A stretch of 16,656 nt of DNA from Candidatus Desantisbacteria bacterium CG1_02_38_46 (GTDB lineage Bacteria > Desantisbacteria > UBA1551 > UBA1559). The position numbers were made by a program, and so were the translations under genes. The stretch is taken from assembly GCA_001871015.1 (NCBI GenBank), contig MNUO01000050.1, forward strand, positions 1-16,656, given 5' to 3'. Shown here one piece after another: positions 1 through 7,096 of this stretch (position 1 is its first letter; each line of letters opens with the position of its first letter). Below the pieces are notes generated by a model that was given only the letters and a program-made list of their open reading frames with translations, did no database searches and had not been told where the DNA came from.

Positions 1-45
1 TACTGCAATTACTGAAATAACCGTTATTGCAAATGTATCTGGCAT
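1..45 (-). CDS. 5' end of an unidentified protein, cut by window edge
   Basis: An ATG at 45-43 follows a strong ribosome binding site (AGGAGG read on the minus strand, 55-50) and opens 15 codons, MPDTFAITVISVIAV, before the window ends. The hydrophobic run suggests a membrane segment near the N terminus. The start lies 8 bases past the stop of the upstream gene, so it is probably the next gene of the same operon. Product not recognised; too little is visible to assign a family. Confidence 0.55.
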   Translation of the reverse strand, partial: MPDTFAITVISVIAV

Positions 46-53
46 ATTTCCTC

Positions 54-659
54 CTAAAACTCATAAGCAAGCCCAACTCTATTGGTACTTTCTAAAACCT
101 CATTTTCGAAGTTTATTAGATTAGTGTAGTTAAGAATAAAAATCTTAAAAAAACGAACTCCGATTTTACTTTCTATCTTTGCTAAGGGAATGGCTGATAG
201 CGGAAAATTCAAGTCAATTATATTCTTAAAATCAACAATCTGCCACAAATCAAAAGTATAAATATTTTTGGCATTGATATTAAAGTAGGTCTTATCTTGC
301 AATAAAGCACCGACACCAACATCAATATTCCAACTATTGTTTATTGTAACACAATAACCGAGAATAATTAAACTTCTATTATATAGGGTTGCAAAGTCGT
401 ATGCTATTTCAAATTCTAAATAGAAAGGCCGATGTATCCAGAGGTCATTCCACACAGTTAATCTGTTTTTTGTATCAATATTGTTAATGTTAATACGAAA
501 CCATTCAATTGACCAATCCCACATTTCAGAGGTATAATTTGTTTTGGAATAAAATTGGCCAACACCATCGCAGCTAACCAACGAAACTTCCCCTCCTATT
601 TTAGCAAATAAAATTGCAGGTAATAAACAAATAAATAAACTCAAGATAAGCTTCTTCAT
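54..659 (-). CDS. Predicted secreted outer-membrane beta-barrel-like protein (201 aa)
   Basis: No family is recognised. Residues 1-19 form a clear signal peptide (MKKL, hydrophobic core, cleavage near LFA-KIG), so the protein is exported. The mature part is rich in aromatic and alternating hydrophobic/polar residues, as in short amphipathic beta strands, and it ends in ...VGLAYEF. A terminal Phe preceded by an alternating strand is typical of outer-membrane barrel proteins recognised by BamA. At about 180 mature residues it could form an 8-strand barrel. A ribosome binding site (AGGAA) precedes the ATG, and only 11 bases separate it from the stop of the broken mscS gene, so it belongs to the left operon. 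The outer-membrane location is inferred from composition and the C terminus, not from homology. Confidence 0.6.
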   Translation of the reverse strand: MKKLILSLFICLLPAILFAKIGGEVSLVSCDGVGQFYSKTNYTSEMWDWSIEWFRININNIDTKNRLTVWNDLWIHRPFYLEFEIAYDFATLYNRSLIILGYCVTINNSWNIDVGVGALLQDKTYFNINAKNIYTFDLWQIVDFKNIIDLNFPLSAIPLAKIESKIGVRFFKIFILNYTNLINFENEVLESTNRVGLAYEF

Positions 660-670
660 AATAGCTGTTC

Positions 671-1680
671 CTATTTTCGCATATGCAGGTCCATCTGCTG
701 GAAAGGTATCTCAACACTTTCTTCTTCAAATTTTCTTTTTATCTCCATATTCAATTCATCAGTAATGCGAAATTTCTCTTTGTAATCACTTACCCAGCAC
801 ACGAGCAGGATATTCAAAGAGGACTCTCCGAATTCCATAAAATAGGCATCAGGAGCAGGGTCATCAAGAACATCGGGATGAGCATGGCATATCTCTTTTA
901 GTATTCTTTTCACTTTTGTTATATCACTACCATAAGCAACACTGATAGTCTGACGAATTTTAACCTTTGGATTCGGGTAACCGTAATTGGTTATCCTTAC
1001 TTTTGCTATTTCTGAATTTGGTACAACAATCACAGTGTGGTCAAAGGAAAGAATCTTGGTTGACCTCAGTCTGCAAGTTCCACCCTATCACCAATCCTGA
1101 ATGGACGGTCAACCATTATTAAGAAGCCGGCTATCATATTTGCTATAGAATCCTGGGCTGCAAGAGCAAATGCAAGGGAAGCAATACCGGCAGTGGCAAT
1201 TAAACCGGAGATATTAACATTGAAATGGCTGAGAATTATCATTATACCTATAAACAGAATAATGAACTGGGTCAGGCGTTTTATCAGTGGGGCAAACCCG
1301 CCAACAGATACATCAGATTTTGAGGCTACCTCGAGGGTGTACCAGTCAAGTATGGCTTTTATAAGGGCATAGACAAACAGAGAGGCGACAATCACTACAG
1401 CTACATAAAAAATTCCATCCATAATTTTTAAAAATGAAAGTTTATCCATCTGCTGGTACTTCGCCAGACGCTTCAATACAAAATAGAATCCTGTGATAAG
1501 CACAAGAAAGCTTACAGGTTTCTCAGTGTATTCAAATATCATAATGTCTAATTTTGTGGGGGTCTTGTGAGCAATTCGCTTAAAAACATTGCGCCAGATA
1601 AACCCGACCAGAAAGCTACAAACTACAACACCTGCAAGATATATAACAGTCACAATCATTTCAAAAAGAATACCGCTCAT
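671..1680 (-). pseudogene. mscS: MscS-family mechanosensitive channel, disrupted by out-of-frame deletion
   Basis: Two adjacent open frames together make one small-conductance mechanosensitive channel. The first (1680-1066, 204 aa) has N-terminal membrane segments, then the pore helix region GIASLAFALAAQDSIANMI and the start of the beta domain, RPFRIGDRVELAD, followed by TGA. The second frame resumes with LRSTKILSFDHTVIVVPN and continues through the MscS beta and alpha/beta domains to the stop at 671. Between GDRVEL and LRST, MscS proteins normally have about a dozen residues (the G-x-x-G-x-V segment). These are missing here, so a deletion of roughly 30-35 nt with a frame change near 1065-1078 is likely. 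The only initiator for the second frame is an internal GTG at 1033, inside the beta domain and without domain logic, so it is not an independent gene. The start at 1680 overlaps the antiporter TGA by one base. An assembly error is possible. Confidence 0.85.
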
Positions 1681-2870
1681 CAGACCACCTCCTGTTTGCG
1701 TTCTATTTCCCCGGCTTTTTCCAGGGCAATCTTTGTACAGAGCGGTCCAAATAATTCAAAAATTACACTTGTGGTTACAATTGTGGTGATAATAATGCCC
1801 CCTACCTCGGGAAATACAGATTTTGCTACCAGAGCTGTACCCAGCGCCACACCAGCCTGCGGAAGAAGCGCAAGCCCCAGATATTTTTTAATAGCATATG
1901 GAGCGTTTGCAATCCTGCCACCTATTGAAGCACCCCATATCTTACCGAATGACCGGCAAACAATGTATACTGCCCCAACTGTCCCCAATTTTACTAAAAG
2001 TCCAACTTCGAGGCTGGCACCGGCAAGCACAAAGAAGAGCAGATAAAGCGGGGACTCAATTATCCTGATACTGTCAAAAAATTTCGAATTCCCGTGATTA
2101 ATATTGACAAGTATTCCACCCATAAACATATTTGTCAAAAGAATGGATAAGTGCAGGTAACTTGCAAGCCCCGCATTCAGAAGAATAAAACCGAGAGTAT
2201 ATGTGAGAAGTTCGGCAGTAGTACGTATGTAGCGGGAAAGCCGGACAAGAACCCATGCGGTTGCACCTCCGAGAATTAGAGCGCCAAAAATCTCGAGGAG
2301 AGATGAAAATAGAACCTTTGTAAGAAATAAGGGTGAGAGCAAGTGGGAGTATACTGCTCTTGAGATTGCAAGTGATATTGCAAAAATTATCAAACACCAT
2401 GCATCATCAATCGCAACAACGCCCAGCAAGGTATCAGTAAAAATTCCTTTTGTTCTGTATTCCCTGACCACCATTACGGTTGCTGCGGGGTCAGTTGCAG
2501 ATGCAATTGCTCCAAACAGCAATGAGAGATAAAACGGCTGCCTGAGGATAAGCCAGAAGGAAAGTGTGACCAGTACCCAGGGACCACATGCTCCCAGGAT
2601 TGAGGTCCATAACACCGACCTGCCTATTCTGCGAAAGGCCTCCCTGGAAAAACTCTGGCCCAGTGAGAATGCAATAAAACTCAGCGCCACATTGGAAATA
2701 AACCCGGATGTACTTATAACATTTTCTGAAATAAAATTCAAGATAGACGGTCCAATAAGGATTCCCAGAACAAGATAAGCCGTAACACCAGGGAATTTCA
2801 TCCTCCCTATCAATTTCGCAGCCAATAGCCCGGCGAGAAGGATGAAACCAAAACTTAAAATAGAGTTCAT
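1680..2870 (-). CDS. CPA-family Na+(K+)/H+ antiporter membrane protein (396 aa)
   Basis: An integral membrane protein with about 12 hydrophobic helices along its whole length, matching the Na+/H+ exchanger domain of the CPA superfamily. Diagnostic motifs are the unwound-helix motif SATDPAAT (residues 124-131) and AIDDAW (153-158). The Asp155-Asp156 pair corresponds to the ion-binding site; a DD pair is usual in electrogenic CPA2/NhaA-NapA-type antiporters, whereas ND is typical of electroneutral CPA1. There is no C-terminal TrkA or USP regulatory domain (length about 400), but the upstream CBS-pair gene overlaps it by 4 bases (ATGA), so the CBS protein may be a separate regulatory subunit. 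The cation cannot be told from sequence. Its TGA overlaps the mscS start by one base, placing antiporter and channel together, which would fit ion or turgor homeostasis. Confidence 0.85.
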   Translation of the reverse strand: MNSILSFGFILLAGLLAAKLIGRMKFPGVTAYLVLGILIGPSILNFISENVISTSGFISNVALSFIAFSLGQSFSREAFRRIGRSVLWTSILGACGPWVLVTLSFWLILRQPFYLSLLFGAIASATDPAATVMVVREYRTKGIFTDTLLGVVAIDDAWCLIIFAISLAISRAVYSHLLSPLFLTKVLFSSLLEIFGALILGGATAWVLVRLSRYIRTTAELLTYTLGFILLNAGLASYLHLSILLTNMFMGGILVNINHGNSKFFDSIRIIESPLYLLFFVLAGASLEVGLLVKLGTVGAVYIVCRSFGKIWGASIGGRIANAPYAIKKYLGLALLPQAGVALGTALVAKSVFPEVGGIIITTIVTTSVIFELFGPLCTKIALEKAGEIERKQEVV

Positions 2871-3352
2871 TTAATAATTCCCTTCTCTTTAAATATCGCT
2901 CTCAGGATGTCAAATATCCCCAACATCCCAACCAGTTTTCCCTCTTTATCAATCACTGGCAGAGTATCTACAGAATTGAGTTTCATTGCGGTATAAGCCT
3001 TCTCCAGGGGGAGGTCATCGTTAAGATAAAGAAATTTACGTTTCAGCAGGTCTTCAACTATAAAAAGAACGCCAGATTCTTCATCTATGTCCAGATTGAA
3101 AATGTCAATTTCATCCCTGTCAAGAAAGGGAACTCCTTTTATAAGACTCATTCCTTTTGCCTGGAATATTTCCACCAGGTCCTCAAATAAAATTGTGCCA
3201 ACCAACCTACCATCTTCTTCCACTACAGGCACAAGGGGGAATGTATGAAATTTTTGAAATTTTTTCAATAGTTCTGAAAGTGTGGTGCCACGACTCACAG
3301 TAAGAACTTCTCTGGTCATCACATCTCTGACCAGGGGAGAAACCTTGCTCAT
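2867..3352 (-). CDS. Tandem CBS-domain protein (161 aa)
   Basis: Two CBS motifs make up nearly the whole protein. The first is about residues 8-65 (VRDVMTREVLTVSRGTTLSELL ... FPLVPVVEEDGRLVGTI). The second is about 105-157 (LPLEKAYTAMKLNSVDTLPVIDKEGKLVGMLGIFDIL). A linker of some 40 residues separates them. Such Bateman modules bind adenine nucleotides and act as energy sensors, often on transporters. The start overlaps the stop of the cobalamin-protein gene by 4 bases, and the stop overlaps the antiporter start by 4 bases, implying tight translational coupling. Regulation of the antiporter is an inference from this coupling. No other domain is present. Confidence 0.85.
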   Translation of the reverse strand: MSKVSPLVRDVMTREVLTVSRGTTLSELLKKFQKFHTFPLVPVVEEDGRLVGTILFEDLVEIFQAKGMSLIKGVPFLDRDEIDIFNLDIDEESGVLFIVEDLLKRKFLYLNDDLPLEKAYTAMKLNSVDTLPVIDKEGKLVGMLGIFDILRAIFKEKGIIK

Positions 3353-4971
3353 TTTTTCTTCTCCTTCAGCAATTCAATTCTTTCCTTTTCTGAAATTACT
3401 TTGCCCGTGCTCCCATCAACTGCACAGCACTTCCCTTCAATCATTCGGGTAATTACCCTGCCTTTTGCATGAGGATTGTTTTTCAAGTGCGGGGCATCAA
3501 GCAAGCCCTGCTCTATTGCCTGTGTAAGAACCTCTGGATTACATAATGGTTCACTTTTACCTTTCCCGAGTGCATCTAACAGAACATTTGCTTCTATTAT
3601 CAATTCTTTTTTTCTTTTCTGAATCCTTTTATCATTCAGGAGGTCTGGAAAATCTTGAAGAGAAATGTGAATCATACCATGAATAATTTTACAACTTTCT
3701 ATTAGTTCTACGGGTGTCACAATATGATGTGCTTCACAATATCCTACCACATGCAGGATGTGTGGCTTCAGTGCAAGACTTAGCAAACCTGATGCAGCAA
3801 GTTGTCCTTTTGCAATATTGAGGTCAGGCAAGAAACTTGCAAGTCCTGCCCGAACCTGACGAAACGTAGTGAAATTTTCATCGTGTAAACTTTCAATTAA
3901 TTCAATCTTTGCGAGCATCTTGCCCAGGTCCATAACAGGAGATGTACCCGGTGGCGTATTAAACATATACTGGGATACATAGTAGCGCACACCAAGATTC
4001 TTGGCATTATAAGCGGCAAGAAATGCCATTGCAACTGCCAGGGAATCGTGTGCATCTCTGAGACTCCACTGATGGGATTCATTCACCTCAACAGGTATTT
4101 CCTGGCTCGCATACCAGCGAATTGCCTTCTGATTTTCCCTGATTGCCTCTTCAAGCGGTCTGGTTGAACGCCCATCAAGCAAGCTATACCAGCACAGCGG
4201 AACAGCTCCCCAGGCAATATTTATTGTTTCTTTGAGCATTTTTGCCCATTTGACCAAGTCCCGCGTGCCACTATAACAGCGCAAAAGCGGGTGGTTTGCG
4301 CATCGCGTTGCCTTATGTATTTGACGAAGGTCCCCGGGTTTCCTTAGTGGCACTCCTCCGGCACCGTCCTGCCCCGGCTTCATTTCATCCGGGCGAAAAA
4401 AACTTTCCTGTGCATTCTGGTCTGGACCCAAAGAAAGAACATCAAGGACTTGTGCCCGGGCAATTTTTCTGGCCCCCTTAACTGTTTCTTTAAGAGAAGG
4501 GAGTCCAAAATGATGGCGCAGTATTGGATAGGGATAACTTTTTTCTATCCGTGAAACAAGGTCCTGTGGAAATTTTTCTTCAGTCCTTTTGACAGATTCA
4601 CCTTTTAGATATGCCCTTATTTCATCAATGGATTGCGTCCCGTCAAACACGCATTCAAATAAGCCGCTCTTTTTTGCAATCTCTGCAACAGGAGCAGTTC
4701 CTCCGAATACAAATCTCACATCTGAAATATTGTTTTTCTCAAGTCTCTTTTTAACCTCTTCAAACAACCTCTCTGCAACTGACGGGTCAAGTCTATAACT
4801 TATTGCCACAAGGTCGGGTCTTTCTTTTTTTATGGCTTCAATAAGTCTTTCCGGCGATACTGCTGAACCAAGAAAGCTGGAACTGTATCCTTCGGCTTCA
4901 CATAATTTTAGAAAATTCAATAGTCCTGCAACATGAATACAGGTACCCAGCGAAACTCCTATTACTTTCAT
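3349..4971 (-). CDS. Cobalamin-binding domain fused to glutamate-mutase-E-like body (540 aa)
   Basis: Residues 1-122 look like a B12-binding Rossmann domain: an N-terminal strand, then the GTCIHVAG loop with His13 in the place of the cobalt-ligating His of the DxHxxG motif, an ISYRL segment near 57-61, and a GG at 90-91 as in the SxL/GG signature. The first Asp of DxHxxG is replaced by Cys11. Residues about 170-540 resemble the barrel-type catalytic chain of carbon-skeleton/amino mutases (glutamate mutase E), with conserved-looking stretches DQNAQESFFRPDEM, GAGGVPLR, CYSGTRDL and NESHQWSLRDAHD. This would be a fused S+E architecture. The substrate is unknown. The gene abuts the opine-dehydrogenase stop with no spacer (TAA-ATG) and overlaps the CBS gene, so enzyme and dehydrogenase are probably made together. 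The B12 assignment is moderately sure; the mutase reaction is inferred. Confidence 0.65.
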   Translation of the reverse strand: MKVIGVSLGTCIHVAGLLNFLKLCEAEGYSSSFLGSAVSPERLIEAIKKERPDLVAISYRLDPSVAERLFEEVKKRLEKNNISDVRFVFGGTAPVAEIAKKSGLFECVFDGTQSIDEIRAYLKGESVKRTEEKFPQDLVSRIEKSYPYPILRHHFGLPSLKETVKGARKIARAQVLDVLSLGPDQNAQESFFRPDEMKPGQDGAGGVPLRKPGDLRQIHKATRCANHPLLRCYSGTRDLVKWAKMLKETINIAWGAVPLCWYSLLDGRSTRPLEEAIRENQKAIRWYASQEIPVEVNESHQWSLRDAHDSLAVAMAFLAAYNAKNLGVRYYVSQYMFNTPPGTSPVMDLGKMLAKIELIESLHDENFTTFRQVRAGLASFLPDLNIAKGQLAASGLLSLALKPHILHVVGYCEAHHIVTPVELIESCKIIHGMIHISLQDFPDLLNDKRIQKRKKELIIEANVLLDALGKGKSEPLCNPEVLTQAIEQGLLDAPHLKNNPHAKGRVITRMIEGKCCAVDGSTGKVISEKERIELLKEKKK

Positions 4972-6126
4972 TTACTCTCCAATGGCAAACCTTCTCAGTT
5001 CTTTCACGCCCATTCCTTTAATGCCAAGTTTTTCTACATTTCTCCCATCTTTCCAGTAATCACAATTATGCATTGCGCAGGCAATATTAATCAAGGAACT
5101 AATTATGGGTGTAGGAACTCCGAGCATCTCTCCAACAGAAGCAATGGGAACCAGACTGAAGGGAATATCCTCTGTGATATAGCGGTTATTCAAAGAATTC
5201 GGTGCAGTAATTTTCTGATAAGCGGAATTGGTATGTATCATTTCGTAAAGACTATCCTTCTTGCCCCCATAAGAAAAGTAAAACCAGTCTTTTGCTGACA
5301 TTGCTCTCAATCCCAGTGCAGCTGCTACAGCAACTCTTTCTTCATCAATTTTCTCGAGAACCAAAGAAACACCAGGGGAACAACCATCCACATAAAATCT
5401 AAAACGAGGAACCTTTAACCTTGGCAATTGAAGACCGAGAAGAGAAAAACTGGAAGTATTTTCTATCCAGCCTGCGTTTAAAATAGTGATTGCCGGGTGG
5501 AATATTGAACCAATATTATTTAAACTTGTTTTAAACACATCATCGCCGGGGATAAACTGCGGGAATGCTTCTTTGAGCACCTCAATTACTTTAGGAATTA
5601 AATGGGAGTTAATTGAAGCAACAGGCACCTCTTTCTTAATTGCGAAAATTTTCACTTCACCTAATATGTTTGCCCGCGATGTATAAAGCAAAGTCTCTGC
5701 CTCAGCAACAATCACATCAGCCTGGCATTCTTTTTCTTTAAGAACCTGCTTGAATTCAATTGCTCCAAAAGTTCTCCCGGGATTAAGTACGATTACCTGA
5801 CCATTCTGCAGGTAGGGCGTGCAAATTTCAGCAATAAGCCGATGGGCTGTAGCCGGAGTAACTACCATTAAAACTTTAGCATCTTTAATTGCTTCTTTAA
5901 CATCAGTGGTAATCAACCCAACCCTGCCAAAACCTTCAATTTCCCCACTTACCTTTATTCCTTTTTGTATCAAAACAGAAAGAAGCCTTTTTTTACTGCG
6001 GTTATAAAGGTTGACTGGAAAACCCATTATTGCTAAATGCCCTGCCATCGCCAAACCACCATTCCCTGCACCGAGCACGCAGAATTTTGGTTTGGTCACA
6101 CTATCTTTATTTTCTCCTGTGGACAT
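4972..6126 (-). CDS. NAD/NADP octopine/nopaline (opine) dehydrogenase family protein (384 aa)
   Basis: The N-terminal Rossmann motif GAGNGGLAMAGHLA (from residue 19) binds NAD(P). The C-terminal octopine-dehydrogenase domain has the SIFHPAITILNAGWIE stretch with the catalytic-type His (residue 210) and a following DEERVAVAAALG helix. The family couples an amino acid to a 2-oxo acid by reductive amination, or runs the reverse oxidation; the substrate here is unknown. The longest frame starts at 6144, but that ATG sits immediately after a TATAAT box, upstream of the expected transcription start. The ATG at 6126 is preceded by GGAGG 4 bases upstream and is preferred. The stop abuts the cobalamin-protein start, making this the first gene of the left operon. 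A role in amino-acid or opine catabolism together with the B12 enzyme is an inference. Confidence 0.8.
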   Translation of the reverse strand: MSTGENKDSVTKPKFCVLGAGNGGLAMAGHLAIMGFPVNLYNRSKKRLLSVLIQKGIKVSGEIEGFGRVGLITTDVKEAIKDAKVLMVVTPATAHRLIAEICTPYLQNGQVIVLNPGRTFGAIEFKQVLKEKECQADVIVAEAETLLYTSRANILGEVKIFAIKKEVPVASINSHLIPKVIEVLKEAFPQFIPGDDVFKTSLNNIGSIFHPAITILNAGWIENTSSFSLLGLQLPRLKVPRFRFYVDGCSPGVSLVLEKIDEERVAVAAALGLRAMSAKDWFYFSYGGKKDSLYEMIHTNSAYQKITAPNSLNNRYITEDIPFSLVPIASVGEMLGVPTPIISSLINIACAMHNCDYWKDGRNVEKLGIKGMGVKELRRFAIGE

Positions 6127-6144
6127 CTTGCCTCCAGTAGTCAT

Positions 6145-6173
6145 ATTATATCACATTTTAAAAAATTATGCAA
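6145..6173 (-). promoter_or_regulatory. Proximal promoter (extended -10) of the left operon
   Basis: On the minus strand, TTGCAT (6173-6168), 17 bases, TATAAT (6150-6145), with TG one base before the -10 (TGATATAAT, extended -10). Transcription would start near 6138, giving a 12-nt leader that contains the GGAGG before the ATG at 6126. This is the main argument for that start. Confidence 0.6.
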
Positions 6174-6230
6174 GGATTTTTTACACTCTTTAATTTTCCT
6201 CCATTATTGTTTTATGCCTCCATTTCAATT

Positions 6231-6259
6231 ATTATAACACACTCCTGTATTTTTTTCAA
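6231..6259 (-). promoter_or_regulatory. Distal promoter of the left operon
   Basis: On the minus strand, TTGAAA (6259-6254), 17 bases, TATAAT (6236-6231), with an upstream TG. It would give a leader of about 100 nt that contains two further purine-rich GGAGG motifs followed only by very short frames. It lies about 30 bases from the plus-strand promoter of the HEPN gene, so the two face apart and may interfere. Confidence 0.5.
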
Positions 6260-6286
6260 GTTTTTGTTAGTTTTATTTTCTTTTCC

Positions 6287-6314
6287 TTGACAAATCCCTA
6301 AAATCGTATATAAT
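6287..6314 (+). promoter_or_regulatory. Consensus sigma70 promoter of the HEPN-MNT unit
   Basis: TTGACA (6287-6292), 16 bases, TATAAT (6309-6314): both hexamers are perfect. The transcript would start near 6321, inside GTGTCAGGTC (6316-6325), and reach the AAGGAG at 6341-6346 before the ATG at 6354. Confidence 0.8.
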
Positions 6315-6353
6315 TGTGTCAGGTCAAATAATTACCCAGAAAGGAGCATTGGT

Positions 6354-6755
6354 ATGAATAATAGGAAAAAAGAATTTAATCGATGGTTTGAACAGGCTCA
6401 GTTTGATTTAAAAGCTGCTAGGGATAGTTTAGAAGCAACCAATTTTGAATGGGCATGTTTTCAGGCTCAGCAAGCAGGAGAAAAAACTCTTAAAGGATAT
6501 TTGTCTTTACACGGGAAATCAGATTTAGAGACTCGTTCTATTTTTGCCCTTCTCAAGCGATGCAGTGAAATTAGTCCAGAGTTTAAGAATATTGAGCATA
6601 CTAAAGAACTTACCCAGTATTATATTCCTACCCGGTATATTAATGGACTTCCTGATGATATTCCTCATCATTTTTACGAAAAGGGGGATGCAGAGAAATG
6701 TATCAAACACGCAGAACAAATAATCAATTTAGTAAAAGAGATGAGCAGGACTTAA
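6354..6755 (+). CDS. HEPN-domain protein, partner of an MNT nucleotidyltransferase (133 aa)
   Basis: An all-alpha HEPN protein. It has the typical opening WFEQAQFDLKAARDSLEATNFEWACFQAQQAGEKTLKGYL (helices 1-2, residues 11-52) and the late motif YYIPTRYINGLPDD (about 89-102), seen in HEPN proteins paired with minimal nucleotidyltransferases. The usual His of the 'HSLxxLL' turn is replaced by Arg (ETRSIFALL). No R-x4-6-H RNase motif is present anywhere in the protein, so it is probably not a HepT-type RNase unless another site is used. The start is set by AAGGAG 7 bases upstream and a perfect promoter. The MNT gene begins within its last 58 bases. HEPN-MNT pairs often act as toxin-antitoxin or defence units in which the MNT protein AMPylates or otherwise modifies the HEPN partner; which role applies here is not shown. 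Confidence 0.8.
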   Translation: MNNRKKEFNRWFEQAQFDLKAARDSLEATNFEWACFQAQQAGEKTLKGYLSLHGKSDLETRSIFALLKRCSEISPEFKNIEHTKELTQYYIPTRYINGLPDDIPHHFYEKGDAEKCIKHAEQIINLVKEMSRT

Positions 6756-7054
6756 AAAATTTCCTTCCTCTTTTAGTTAAAAAATATAGACCAAAAAAAA
6801 TTATCCTTTTTGGTAGCCGGGCGCGGGGAGATGCCAATGAAAAAAGTGATGTTGATTTAGTAATTGTTGCTAATTTAAAGGTACGCTTTTTTAAACGCAT
6901 TGGGATGATTTTAGATTTATATAAAGGAAAACGTGATCTTGAACCCCTTGTTTATACAGAAGTAGAATTTGATAAGATGATTAAAGAAAAAAGGCCTTTT
7001 ATTGAAAAAGTATTAAAAGAGGGGATTATTCTTTATGAGAACAGATACTTGTAA
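6698..7054 (+). CDS. Minimal nucleotidyltransferase (MNT) domain protein (118 aa)
   Basis: A pol-beta-superfamily minimal nucleotidyltransferase. The core motif is FGSRARGDANEKSDVDLVIV (residues 38-57): Gly39-Ser40 and the metal-binding Asp51 and Asp53. A likely third acidic residue is Asp80, in RDLEPLVY. The active-site residues are therefore all present. It overlaps the HEPN gene by 58 bases in another frame. The ATG at 6698 is the only usable initiator before the core, with a G-rich run about 11 bases upstream; the first 15 or so residues lack family similarity, so the exact start is less sure. In characterised HEPN-MNT systems this protein modifies the HEPN protein with nucleotide. The propeller gene follows 42 bases downstream with its own ribosome binding site. 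Confidence 0.85.
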   Translation: MYQTRRTNNQFSKRDEQDLKNFLPLLVKKYRPKKIILFGSRARGDANEKSDVDLVIVANLKVRFFKRIGMILDLYKGKRDLEPLVYTEVEFDKMIKEKRPFIEKVLKEGIILYENRYL

Positions 7055-7096
7055 AGAGTTGGGGAATTTCTAAATTTCCCGAATGGGGGTGAAATT

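Noticed and set aside
671-1033. Independent 120-residue gene starting at GTG 1033
   Set aside because: The frame is the C-terminal part of the MscS channel and begins inside a beta domain; similarity continues upstream of the GTG (LRSTKILSFDH).
6127-6320. Cobalamin riboswitch upstream of the B12-protein operon
   Set aside because: The proximal leader would be about 12 nt and the distal one about 100 nt; no B12-box-like conserved sequence was recognised.
7058-7083. Inverted repeat between the MNT and propeller genes as a terminator
   Set aside because: The stem (GGGAA...TTCCC) is short and no T-run follows; it may at most affect translation of the propeller gene.
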